A stretch of 12,035 nt of DNA from the NCBI GenBank assembly GCA_036794395.1, contig DAIRGS010000218.1, positions 1 to 12,035 on the forward strand. Direction: 5' to 3'. Position numbers and translations under genes: made by a program. Each line of letters begins with the position of its first letter. Position 1 is the stretch's first letter. Below the pieces are notes generated by a model. That model made no database searches. It was not told where the DNA came from and saw nothing but the letters and a program-made list of their open reading frames with translations. The DNA is from DASXMX01 sp036794395. Lineage in GTDB: Bacteria; Planctomycetota; Phycisphaerae; Tepidisphaerales; Tepidisphaeraceae. This document shows positions 5,894-12,035 of the stretch, one piece after another.

Positions 5894-6775
5894 TCATTCG
5901 ACGTTCTGAACCTGTTCCTTTAGCCGGTCGATCGAGCCTTTGATCTCGACAATGTGTTTGGCAATTGTGGCATCGTTGGCTTTGGAGGCGATGGTGTTGG
6001 CTTCGCGAAGCATTTCCTGGGCGATGAAGTCGAGCTTGCGGCCGGCGTGTTCGCCGGTGCGGCAGGATTCCTCGAAAGACTCCAGGTGCGTGGTCAGCCG
6101 CTGAATCTCCTCTGACACATCCGCCCGTTCGGCAAACACCGCCACTTCGCGAATCAGATCGTTCTGGTTGAGCTGCAACTCGGCTTTGGCCATGAGCTGA
6201 TTGACGCGCTGACTCAATCGTTTGTGATAGTCGTCGATCACGAACGGCGCGCGGGCTTCGATTTCCTTCAGGCTCGTGGAAATCACCTTTACGTGCTTCA
6301 TCAAGTCCAGGAACAGCGCTTCGCCCTCGCGGCGGCGCATCGCGTCCAGCTTGACGATGGCGAGCTTGGCCAGGTCGCGAATGACCGGGCCGTGCCGGGC
6401 GATTTCGTCGGTCTCATCCCGCGGCTCCTGGCAGACGCCGGGCAACTGGACCAACGCGGCCAGATCGATCTGCACCATGCGATCGATGCCCTTCACCTGC
6501 TGAAGTTGCTCAAGGTAGGACTTGAGCGCATGCGTGTTGATGTGATACGCGGCTTCGGCGCTGTCGGAACGGGTCTTCAAAATGAAGGTAATCGATCCAC
6601 GCCCCAGCGCTTCGCGAAGCATGGATTCGAGTTCGGGCTCGAGGCCGCTCACGTTGTCGGGAAGTTTGATTGTGGATTTGAAGAACCGGTTATTCAGTGA
6701 CCGAAGTTCAATGGAATAGTGCGTGCCGCCGCTCTCTCGAGTGGCGTCGCCGAAACCGGTCATGCTTACGATCAT
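5894..6775 (-). CDS. yicC: YicC/YloC-family endoribonuclease
   Basis: The 293-aa product matches the family over its whole length. It has the start MIVSMTGFGDATRE, the RSLNNRFFKSTIKLP segment, a helical middle, and the DUF1732 C-terminal domain. That domain shows EEIQRLTTHLESF, GRKLDFIAQEMLREANTI and the terminal LKEQVQNVE. Escherichia coli YicC and Bacillus YloC have been reported as endoribonucleases. ATG 6775 is the natural start of this family, although no Shine-Dalgarno is evident; a heptamer array begins 9 bases upstream. Its position directly before gmk-rpoZ is a common bacterial arrangement. Confidence 0.93.
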   Translation of the reverse strand: MIVSMTGFGDATRESGGTHYSIELRSLNNRFFKSTIKLPDNVSGLEPELESMLREALGRGSITFILKTRSDSAEAAYHINTHALKSYLEQLQQVKGIDRMVQIDLAALVQLPGVCQEPRDETDEIARHGPVIRDLAKLAIVKLDAMRRREGEALFLDLMKHVKVISTSLKEIEARAPFVIDDYHKRLSQRVNQLMAKAELQLNQNDLIREVAVFAERADVSEEIQRLTTHLESFEESCRTGEHAGRKLDFIAQEMLREANTIASKANDATIAKHIVEIKGSIDRLKEQVQNVE

Positions 6776-6783
6776 ACGTGAAA

Positions 6784-6860
6784 GTTGTGAGTAGTTAGTT
6801 GCGAGTAGTTAGTTGCGAGTAGTTAGTTGCGAGTAGTTAGTTGCGAGTTGCGAGTTGAAT
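6784..6860. repeat. Tandem heptamer array, 11 x 7 bp (GTTGCGA/GTAGTTA)
   Basis: Four 14-bp units made of GTTGCGA + GTAGTTA (the first as GTTGTGA) run from 6784 to 6839. Two GTTGCGA units and one degenerate GTTGAAT follow. It fills most of the secG-yicC spacer and ends 9 bases before the yicC start codon. It shares the 7-bp step and alternating two-unit design of the array at 5761-5865, but the sequence is unrelated. Confidence 0.9.
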
Positions 6861-6876
6861 TTCGCGAAAGGCGTTT

Positions 6877-7191
6877 TTATTTACCACTGACCGGAGCCGG
6901 GATCTGGACCATGGGGGCGTTTGCAATGGCGGCATTCTGATTTTCCTGACGGCGGTTGGCCACAAGATTGAGGCCGATCGCCAGGAGCATAAAGACGCCG
7001 AAGATGACGCTGGTTCCCCAGGTGAGCATGTCGCCGGTCTTGGCGCCGAAAGCGCTACTGCCGCCGCCCCCCCCGCCGAAGGCGCTGCTCAGGCCACCGC
7101 CGCGGCCCTTCTGGATCAGGACCAGAAGAATGAGGATCAGCGCGGTGAGCATGAAAAAGACATAAAGCGTCCAAAATGAGAAAGTCAGCAT
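6877..7191 (-). CDS. secG: Preprotein translocase subunit SecG
   Basis: The small membrane subunit of the SecYEG channel. At 104 aa it has two hydrophobic membrane helices, about residues 6-26 and 58-79. Between them lies the cytoplasmic signature VLIQKGRGGGLSSAF, followed by a six-Gly run and SAFGAKTGD. A polar C-terminal tail follows. ATG 7191 has GGAG 7 bases upstream. It sits 50 bases downstream of tpiA, an arrangement seen in many bacteria (tpiA-secG). Confidence 0.94.
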   Translation of the reverse strand: MLTFSFWTLYVFFMLTALILILLVLIQKGRGGGLSSAFGGGGGGSSAFGAKTGDMLTWGTSVIFGVFMLLAIGLNLVANRRQENQNAAIANAPMVQIPAPVSGK

Positions 7192-7241
7192 AAAACGGCT
7201 CCGCGAAACACTGTCCGAACCAAAGTGCGAAACGACCGATT

Positions 7242-7991
7242 CTAAACCGCGGCGTTGGCAATTGCCAGAAAGCTGTCGGGCTTGAGGGATGCTCCGCCGA
7301 TCAGGCCGCCATCGACGTCGGGCTGATTCAGCAGGCCCTTGGCGTTATCGGGCTTCATGCTGCCGCCGTACTGGATGCGAACGCGATCGGCAAAATCCTT
7401 GTTCCAGCGCTTGGCCAAAGCCTGACGGATAAACGCGTGAACTTCCTGGGCCTGCTCATCGGTGGCATTCCGGCCGGTGCCAATCGCCCAGACCGGCTCA
7501 TAGGCGATGACGACCCGCTGGGCGTCCTGAAGATCGGTGCCAAGCTCTTCGAGCTGGGCTTGAACTACTTGCAGGGTCTTGTTGGTATCGCGTTCCTCGA
7601 GCTTTTCACCGACGCAGTGGATGACGGTCAGTCCGGCCGCATAAACCGCAGCGGCTTTTCGGGCAACCAATGCGGGCGGTTCCATCAGCACGTGGCGGCG
7701 TTCAGAGTGGCCGGTCAGGACAAACTTTACGCCAACGTCTTTGAGCATCTCGACGGAGATTTCGCCGGTGAAAGCGCCGCTCTTTTCATAAAACGCGTCC
7801 TGCGCCCCAAGTAATACGCTTGAGCCGGCAATCGCTTGCGAAACCACATCCAGATACACGAACGGCGGAGCAACGCCCACCTCAACGCCCGACTTGGGCG
7901 CACCTTTGGCGATTCCCTTGGCCAGCTCAATGGCGCTGGCCTTGGTCGAGTTCATTTTCCAGTTACCGGCTACGTATGGGATGCGTGGCAT
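7242..7991 (-). CDS. tpiA: Triosephosphate isomerase
   Basis: Interconverts dihydroxyacetone phosphate and glyceraldehyde 3-phosphate in glycolysis and gluconeogenesis. The 249-aa length is standard. Active-site residues are all present: Asn10 and Lys12 in AGNWKMN, His95 in TGHSERR, and Glu165 in AYEPVWAIGTG, which includes the flexible loop. The phosphate-binding YGGSM (208-212) and GGLIGGASL (228-236) are also present. The segment after GHSERR reads HVLMEPPALVARK where most homologues have a gETd-like string; the Glu is kept, so this is probably harmless variation. ATG 7991 matches the usual N-terminus. The ribosome binding site is weak (GGA, 8-base spacing). Confidence 0.96.
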   Translation of the reverse strand: MPRIPYVAGNWKMNSTKASAIELAKGIAKGAPKSGVEVGVAPPFVYLDVVSQAIAGSSVLLGAQDAFYEKSGAFTGEISVEMLKDVGVKFVLTGHSERRHVLMEPPALVARKAAAVYAAGLTVIHCVGEKLEERDTNKTLQVVQAQLEELGTDLQDAQRVVIAYEPVWAIGTGRNATDEQAQEVHAFIRQALAKRWNKDFADRVRIQYGGSMKPDNAKGLLNQPDVDGGLIGGASLKPDSFLAIANAAV

Positions 7992-8030
7992 GTGTGAATT
8001 CCAAAGATGTATTTGCGACGAAGAAAAGAG

Positions 8031-8236
8031 TTAACCACAGAGGACACAGAGGACACAGAGGACACAGAGGAAATCACGGAGAAGAGATTTAGCCGCAGAT
8101 GGCGCAGATGGCCGCAGATAAAGACAAAGACCCGAGTTCATCTGCGTAAATCTGTGCAATCTGTGGATCATTCCTCTACATTCTTCTTCTCGGTGATTTC
8201 CGCTGTGGTCTCTGTGACCTCTGTGATTAGTCCGTT
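8031..8236. repeat. Long imperfect palindrome with 9-bp tandem repeats, copy 2 of the dispersed element
   Basis: The left arm starts with four exact CACAGAGGA units (8036-8071). It continues through GAAATCACGGAGAAGAG to the CGCAGATGG module (8091-8119) shared with 3376-3412. The right arm (about 8135-8235) repeats the same modules in inverted order and more degenerately: ATCTGCGTAAATCTGTG, then TTCTTCTCGGTGATTTC, then CTCTGTGACCTCTGTG. The element fills the whole spacer between aroF and tpiA and could fold into one large stem-loop in the aroF transcript. Short ORFs here (TEDTED or HRGHRG text) are artefacts. Confidence 0.8.
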
Positions 8237-9292
8237 TTAAGCTGAAGCGAGTTCGCCGATGTCGGCGAATTCTTTTTTGGTTACTGCCGCGATTTGGCGG
8301 AGTTGGACCATGAGTTCTTTGAAGGTTTCGGGGAGGAGCGCCTGCGGGCCGTCACATTGGGCTTCGGCGGGGCGATGATGGACCTCGACGATGATGCCGT
8401 GCGCGCCCGCGGCCATGCCCGCGAGGGCGAGCGCGGGAACGTAATCTCGTTTTCCCGCGGCATGGCTTGGGTCGACGATGATCGGCAGGTGCGTCAGTTG
8501 GCGGGCGACGGGAATCGAGGTGATGTCGAGCGAATAGCGGATTGAGTCTTCGAAGGTCTTGATGCCGCGTTCGCAGAGAACGACGCCGCGATTGCCCTGG
8601 CTGAGGACATATTCCGCTGACAGCAGCCAGTCTTTCACGGTGGCGGCCAAACCGCGCTTGAGCAAAACCGGCTTGCGGGTTTTGCCGACTTCGCGGAGCA
8701 GATCGAAATTCTGCATATTGCGAGCGCCGATCTGGAACATGTCGGTGTAGCGCTCGACCAGTTCGACCTGGCGCGTGTCCATGACCTCGCTACAGATGGG
8801 CATGCCCAGCGAGTCGCCGGCTTCGCGGTGCCATTTGAGGGCTTCCTCGCCGTGGCCCTGGAATGAGTAAGGGCTTGTACGGGGCTTGAAGGCACCGCCG
8901 CGGAGAATGGTTGCGCCGCCATCGCGCACGTGGCGCGAGATGATGTCGAGCATCTGGCGGTTTTCGATGGTGCACGGGCCGGAGATGCAGACGGCGTGCT
9001 TGCCGCCGATCTTGACCTTTGGAACCGATCCGCCGCCCACTTCGACGATGCTGTCATCCTCATGGAACTCGCGGCTGGCCAGTTTGTACGGCTTCATGAT
9101 GGGGACGACTTTTTCGACGCCGTCGAGGCTTGTGAGGTGGTTTTGGTCGAGCGTGACTTCATCGCCGACCGCGCCGATGACGGTGCGAAACTTGCCTTTG
9201 GAGAGGTGCGGCTGGCCGCCCATCTTGACGATTTCCTGACTCACGCGCTCGATCGCCTCGGCCGACGCGTTGGGGTCCATGACAATAATCAC
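8237..9292 (-). CDS. aroF: 3-deoxy-7-phosphoheptulonate (DAHP) synthase, AroF/Thermotoga type
   Basis: First step of the shikimate pathway, condensing phosphoenolpyruvate with erythrose 4-phosphate. Residues 1 to about 70 form the N-terminal ferredoxin-like (ACT-like) regulatory domain of the Thermotoga maritima type. The TIM barrel then carries SGPCTIE (metal ligand Cys107), GGAFKPRTSPYSFQG (132-146), QIGARNMQNFDLL (187-199) and LLKRG. The other metal ligands are His277 in DPSHAAGKRDY, Glu303 and Asp314 in CDGPQAL. All expected ligands are intact. The start is GTG 9292, supported by AAGGAG 8 bases upstream and by the family's MIIVM N-terminus. In T. maritima this domain gives feedback inhibition by tyrosine and phenylalanine; that is inferred here. 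Confidence 0.94.
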   Translation of the reverse strand: MIIVMDPNASAEAIERVSQEIVKMGGQPHLSKGKFRTVIGAVGDEVTLDQNHLTSLDGVEKVVPIMKPYKLASREFHEDDSIVEVGGGSVPKVKIGGKHAVCISGPCTIENRQMLDIISRHVRDGGATILRGGAFKPRTSPYSFQGHGEEALKWHREAGDSLGMPICSEVMDTRQVELVERYTDMFQIGARNMQNFDLLREVGKTRKPVLLKRGLAATVKDWLLSAEYVLSQGNRGVVLCERGIKTFEDSIRYSLDITSIPVARQLTHLPIIVDPSHAAGKRDYVPALALAGMAAGAHGIIVEVHHRPAEAQCDGPQALLPETFKELMVQLRQIAAVTKKEFADIGELASA

Positions 9293-9620
9293 TACACCTG
9301 CTCCTTACATATTGGAATCAATACGATTCGTTCGCGGCACGCCGGGATGGCGGCGGGGGAAACGAGGGAATTTAGTGGCATGAGCGCAGTGGTTCAAGGG
9401 ACAGGTTGGGTTGGGCGGCAGTTGAGGGCTTTGGAATGTGACAGATGGGACGAAATGTGACAGATTCACCTGGGTTGGCGATTTTCTCGGGTTGTTGACC
9501 GTAAGTATCTATTATGCAATAGTTTACGACGCGTGACATTTCTGGGTCGAGCTTGCCAAGTTGGATGTAAATTATTATCTAATAGCTGGTTACGTTCATG
9601 TGACACAAGGTGGGACAGTG
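9293..9620. promoter_or_regulatory. Divergent intergenic region with repeated TGTGACA motifs
   Basis: This spacer separates the minus-strand DAHP synthase from the plus-strand AAA+ ATPase and must hold promoters for both. AATGTGACAGAT occurs twice in direct orientation (9435-9446 and 9454-9465), 19 bp apart. TGTGACA recurs at 9599-9605, just before the ATPase ribosome binding site. TTGACC at 9495-9500 is a possible -35 box for the ATPase, with only a weak AATAGT (9518-9523) at 17-base spacing. I see no convincing aroF promoter and no RNA gene. The section from about 9500 to 9600 is clearly more AT-rich than the rest. Confidence 0.35.
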
Positions 9621-11003
9621 ATGAAGATCAAAAAAATGATTCGCCGGGAGATTGGGAAGAAGAAGGCATCTCGGCCGCAGGATATGTTGATTGCGGGGCT
9701 GCTGCTGCGGCATTTCGGGCGGTTGACGGCGGAGGACTTGAGCATTGCCGAGCGGGTGTTTCCGTTTCGGGTGCGGGCGGACCTTCAGAAGGCGGTGGAG
9801 CGCGTGCTGGGAGATGGGGAGGTGAAGGTGCGGCGGTTTTGTGGGGTGCATCAGCCGCACTCTTGGGAGGGGATTGAGTTTTCGGTGTTGATGGTGCAGG
9901 CGAATCATCAGCCGCCGGTGGCGGTGCCTGCGCAGTACGAGGAGGTGGATATCGGGGAGGAGGCCCCGATTCGGTGCCTGAAGGTGGGATTGTGGCTGCT
10001 GGAGGGGCACGGGGCGCGGTACGCGGTGTTGCTCTCACCGGCGATGAAGCATGGGCAAAGCATTGGTGTGCGGTTTCAGATTGCGGCGCCCAATGACGCG
10101 CGGGGGGTGCGAATCACCGAACAATTTTTCAGGTCGCTGGAGACGGCGGTGAATGATTGCCGGTCTTATCGGGGGAAGATTCTGTCCTTGGAAGAGGGTC
10201 GGAATTATTCGGGGCAAGCGACGGGAATCAAGGTGCATCGGCTGCGGACCGTGGCGCGCGACCAGGTGATTTTGCCGGACAAGACGCTGGCGCTGCTGGA
10301 GCGGAACGTGATTCAGTTCGTGCAGAATCGCGGAAAGCTGTCGGCGCTGGGGCAGGCGACGAAGAAGGGGATTTTGTTTTACGGGCCGCCGGGCACGGGT
10401 AAGTCACATACGATTCATTTTCTGGCCGGGGCGCTGACGGGCCACACGATGCTGCTGATCACGGCAGAGCAGGTGGGACTGCTGGCCGAATACATGGCGC
10501 TGGCCCGGCTGCTTCAGCCGAGCGTGGTGGTGATTGAGGATGTGGATTTGATCGCGCGCGATCGCGAATCCATGAACAGCCCGTGTGCCGAGGCGACTCT
10601 GAACCTGCTGCTCAACGAGATGGATGGCTTGAAGGAAGCGGCGGATATTCTGTTCATCCTGACGACCAACCGGCCGCAGGCGCTTGAAGCAGCGCTGGCG
10701 TCGCGGCCTGGACGGGTTGATCAGGCGATTGAGTTTCCGCTGCCGGATGATGCGGGGCGGGAAAAGCTCGTGCGGCTGTACGGACGTGGGGCGGAACTCA
10801 GCGACGAAGTGGTCCGGCTGATCGTGGGTCGGACGGAGAAAGTGAGTGCGGCATTTATCAAGGAACTGATCCGGCGGTCGGTGCAGTTTCAAATCGAACG
10901 CGCGGGGGCGGAGCGGATTGAGACTGTCGATGTGGAGAATGCGCTGGATGAGATGTTGTTCAGCGGCGGGTCGCTGAATGTGAAGTTGCTGGGGGGGACG
11001 TGA
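9621..11003 (+). CDS. AAA+ ATPase with uncharacterised N-terminal domain
   Basis: A 460-aa protein with one AAA module. Walker A is GPPGTGKS (255-262) and Walker B is VVVIEDVD (302-309). Sensor 1 lies in ILTTNRP (about 346-352), followed by the arginine-finger region SRPGRVD with Arg362 and Arg365. The Glu-Asp order in Walker B is that of BCS1-type ATPases rather than the Asp-Glu of FtsH and CDC48. The N-terminal 230 residues are not recognised and contain no zinc-protease motif or membrane segment, so it is not FtsH. A remodelling or disaggregating role is likely, substrate unknown. The TTG at 9561 would add 20 residues, but ATG 9621 has AGGTGG 7 bases upstream. It appears monocistronic. Confidence 0.8.
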   Translation: MKIKKMIRREIGKKKASRPQDMLIAGLLLRHFGRLTAEDLSIAERVFPFRVRADLQKAVERVLGDGEVKVRRFCGVHQPHSWEGIEFSVLMVQANHQPPVAVPAQYEEVDIGEEAPIRCLKVGLWLLEGHGARYAVLLSPAMKHGQSIGVRFQIAAPNDARGVRITEQFFRSLETAVNDCRSYRGKILSLEEGRNYSGQATGIKVHRLRTVARDQVILPDKTLALLERNVIQFVQNRGKLSALGQATKKGILFYGPPGTGKSHTIHFLAGALTGHTMLLITAEQVGLLAEYMALARLLQPSVVVIEDVDLIARDRESMNSPCAEATLNLLLNEMDGLKEAADILFILTTNRPQALEAALASRPGRVDQAIEFPLPDDAGREKLVRLYGRGAELSDEVVRLIVGRTEKVSAAFIKELIRRSVQFQIERAGAERIETVDVENALDEMLFSGGSLNVKLLGGT

Positions 11004-11066
11004 CGGCGGAACAGTAATGCGTCGTCAGTTTGATGTATCCGGATTTATGGGTTGCATGGCCTTTGA

Positions 11067-11369
11067 TTACACGGGGGTTCCGCACTCCGGACATCGATCT
11101 TTCGATGCGCGCAAATCGTAACCGCAGACAGTACAAGTATCGGCGCGGTGGATTCGGCGCGTCAGTTCCAGCAGCCGCAGGCAGCACCAGAAGATTGGGG
11201 GAATCGAGCACAGCGCTGCGACAAAGCAGGCGGGAAGTCCGCCGAAATGCATTATGGCGGGAGAGTCCCAGTAGTTTCCATGCGCAAGGCTGTCTGTCCA
11301 AAGGTAAAAAGCCCACACGCCCACCACCACTGAAAGGGCGGCTGTCAGCGAGAAGAGGTGGCGGAGCAC
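11067..11369 (-). CDS. Small membrane protein with C-terminal zinc ribbon
   Basis: A 100-aa product with two hydrophobic segments (about residues 6-25 and 46-66). A short basic stretch follows, then a C-terminal zinc ribbon CTVCGYDLRAS...CPECG (residues 79-97) with four cysteines in two CxxC pairs. This ending is a recurrent feature of many short uncharacterised planctomycete proteins. The start is GTG 11369; an in-frame TAG four codons upstream excludes a longer form, and no strong ribosome binding site is seen. It faces the AAA+ gene tail to tail, with 63 bases between them. Function unknown. Confidence 0.65.
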   Translation of the reverse strand: MLRHLFSLTAALSVVVGVWAFYLWTDSLAHGNYWDSPAIMHFGGLPACFVAALCSIPPIFWCCLRLLELTRRIHRADTCTVCGYDLRASKDRCPECGTPV

Positions 11370-11373
11370 GCCC

Positions 11374-11472
11374 GTATACTACCTGATCGGCCATTCCCTG
11401 CACGTGCTCAGTGAGACCAGCAGCCATCGCGGGCGCGACGCGGAGAGCTTCGTGGACGCGGCGAAAAACTGA
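11374..11472 (+). pseudogene. Possible 3' remnant of a lost gene
   Basis: A plus-strand frame reads VYYLIGHSLHVLSETSSH and continues to FVDAAKN and a stop. There is no start codon with a ribosome binding site. Its third codon positions are strongly G/C in the last half, as in real genes here. The reading starts right where the minus-strand zinc-ribbon gene begins. It may be the end of a deleted gene or chance; I cannot name a family. Confidence 0.25.
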
Positions 11473-11579
11473 AGCTGAATCACCTGCGAATTAAGGCATT
11501 GTCAGCAAAAATCTGAGATTCCTCGGGTTTGGCGCACGGGTTGTTGCTTGATCCGCGATTGACCAAATAAGGAGATTTC

Positions 11580-11906
11580 ATGGAAATGAAACGGCAGATT
11601 TTCGTATTGGGGATATTGGGAATCGGGGCACTGGCTCTGGGGGCGGGATGCGGGGGGCCGGATTTTGATGAACCGCGACATGCAAGGGTAGAGGCGGTCG
11701 AGGTACCGGTTACATATGTTTATGAGCCGGGGTATTACGATCGTGGGTATTACCGGGATAATTACTGGTATTGGAACGGCCGGGACGGCCGTATGTATCA
11801 TGAGATTCGCGAAAGTCATGAACGCCGGGAACGGGAGTGGGCGGAGCGGCAGCGGCATGAGGTCCGCGACGGCGACCGGGATCACCGTGATCGGGATCAC
11901 CGGTAG
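11580..11906 (+). CDS. Small Tyr-rich, Arg/Asp-rich predicted lipoprotein
   Basis: A 108-aa product. MEMKRQ is followed by a hydrophobic stretch (7-22) and a lipobox-like LGAGC with Cys24, giving a likely signal peptidase II site; the -3 residue is Gly rather than the usual Leu, so this is not a perfect box. The mature part has a tyrosine-rich segment (GYYDRGYYRDNYWYW, about 57-71). It ends in a highly charged tail of Arg, Asp, Glu and His with RDH/RDGD repeats. ATG 11580 has AAGGAG with 5-base spacing; the second Met (11586) would be 11 bases away. Probably an envelope-anchored small protein of unknown function. Confidence 0.7.
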   Translation: MEMKRQIFVLGILGIGALALGAGCGGPDFDEPRHARVEAVEVPVTYVYEPGYYDRGYYRDNYWYWNGRDGRMYHEIRESHERREREWAERQRHEVRDGDRDHRDRDHR

Positions 11907-11933
11907 GTAAGAAATGTCATGAACCCCAAATGG

Positions 11934-11971
11934 GCGGCGGGCCTCACATGTGTGAGGCCCGCCGCTATTTT
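11934..11971. terminator. Strong intrinsic terminator-like hairpin between convergent genes
   Basis: GCGGCGGGCCTCACA (11934-11948) and TGTGAGGCCCGCCGC (11951-11965) form a perfect 15-bp stem, with the top pairs likely opened as a small loop. It is followed by the T-rich TATTTTAG. It lies 28 bases after the lipoprotein stop and would end that transcript. On the opposite strand it sits just after the stop of the predicted partial gene, but the T-run there is poor. Confidence 0.8.
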
Positions 11972-12035
11972 AGTTGGAGCCGATGGAGTCGGCATAATCG
12001 GGAGGGGGTTGCGATTCGTGGCGGGAGGGAGCAGC
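11970..12035 (-). CDS. Possible C-terminal end of a minus-strand gene (partial)
   Basis: Reading the minus strand from the window edge gives AAPSRHESQPPPDYADSIGSN and a TAA stop at 11972-11970, with mostly G/C at third positions. The stop falls directly at the base of the terminator hairpin, as expected for a gene converging on the lipoprotein. Only 21 codons are visible, so no family can be assigned. Confidence 0.35.
   Translation of the reverse strand, partial: AAPSRHESQPPPDYADSIGSN

Noticed and set aside
6224..6700. 158-aa plus-strand ORF opposite yicC
   Set aside because: Shadow frame of a well-conserved yicC; no ribosome binding site or family resemblance.
5761..6860. CRISPR-like appearance of the repeat arrays
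   Set aside because: Units are 7 bp and contiguous with no spacers, and there are no cas genes; they are simple tandem repeats.
8007..8240. TEDTED / HRGHRG repeat ORFs
   Set aside because: Frames through the 9-bp tandem repeat; no start signal and palindromic structure show a non-coding element.
8930..9460. 176-aa plus-strand ORF opposite the DAHP synthase
   Set aside because: Antisense shadow of a gene with all catalytic residues intact; long antisense ORFs are expected in GC-rich coding DNA.
9561..9620. 20-residue N-terminal extension of the AAA+ ATPase from TTG 9561
   Set aside because: The AGGTGG site before ATG 9621 and the AT-rich, non-coding look of 9500-9600 favour the shorter protein.
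10960..11427. 155-aa minus-strand ORF overlapping the zinc-ribbon gene
   Set aside because: The alternative frame encodes the planctomycete-type CxxC...CxxC protein with two membrane helices, which is much more convincing.

Overview
The window looks like a chromosomal segment of a planctomycete, possibly of the Phycisphaerae type, or a close relative. Two things suggest this. One is a small membrane protein ending in a C-x2-C-GYDLR...CPECG zinc ribbon, a tail I associate with that phylum. The other is a compact housekeeping cluster whose spacers are full of simple repeats. The assignment is an inference from style, not from a search.

Left part (1-3570): an accessory, rearranged region. At its left end lies an about 95-bp remnant of the 3' end of a second coaC copy. 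It is joined at about position 185 to the 3' remnant of a divergent thioredoxin/TlpA-like gene. Next come an unrecognised 172-aa gene and a 584-aa DUF262 + HNH protein of the GmrSD/BrxU/SspE kind, which together could be a two-gene anti-phage (type IV restriction-like) module. The DUF262 stop codon abuts a C-terminally cut conserved gene on the other strand, preceded by a small 85-aa gene. The region ends in an inverted-repeat element beside the intact coaC. The coaC remnant and the intact coaC form imperfect direct repeats around the accessory genes.

Middle (3568-9292): a minus-strand housekeeping cluster, in transcription order aroF-type DAHP synthase, tpiA, secG, yicC, gmk, rpoZ, a 176-aa gene of unknown function, and coaC. 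The yicC-gmk-rpoZ-coaC order is a common bacterial arrangement (RNA turnover, GMP kinase, RNA polymerase omega, CoA synthesis). The unknown gene is an addition between rpoZ and coaC and is probably translationally coupled to coaC. Several spacers carry their own tandem repeat: two heptamer arrays flank yicC, a 15-bp repeat and a hyphenated palindrome lie upstream of the 176-aa gene, and a long imperfect palindrome with 9-bp repeats lies between aroF and tpiA.

Right part (9293-12035): a divergent intergenic region with repeated TGTGACA motifs, then a plus-strand single-domain AAA+ ATPase with an unrecognised N-terminal half. After it come a minus-strand zinc-ribbon membrane protein, a possible gene remnant, a small Tyr- and Arg/Asp-rich lipoprotein, a strong hairpin terminator, and probably the last codons of another minus-strand gene running off the end.
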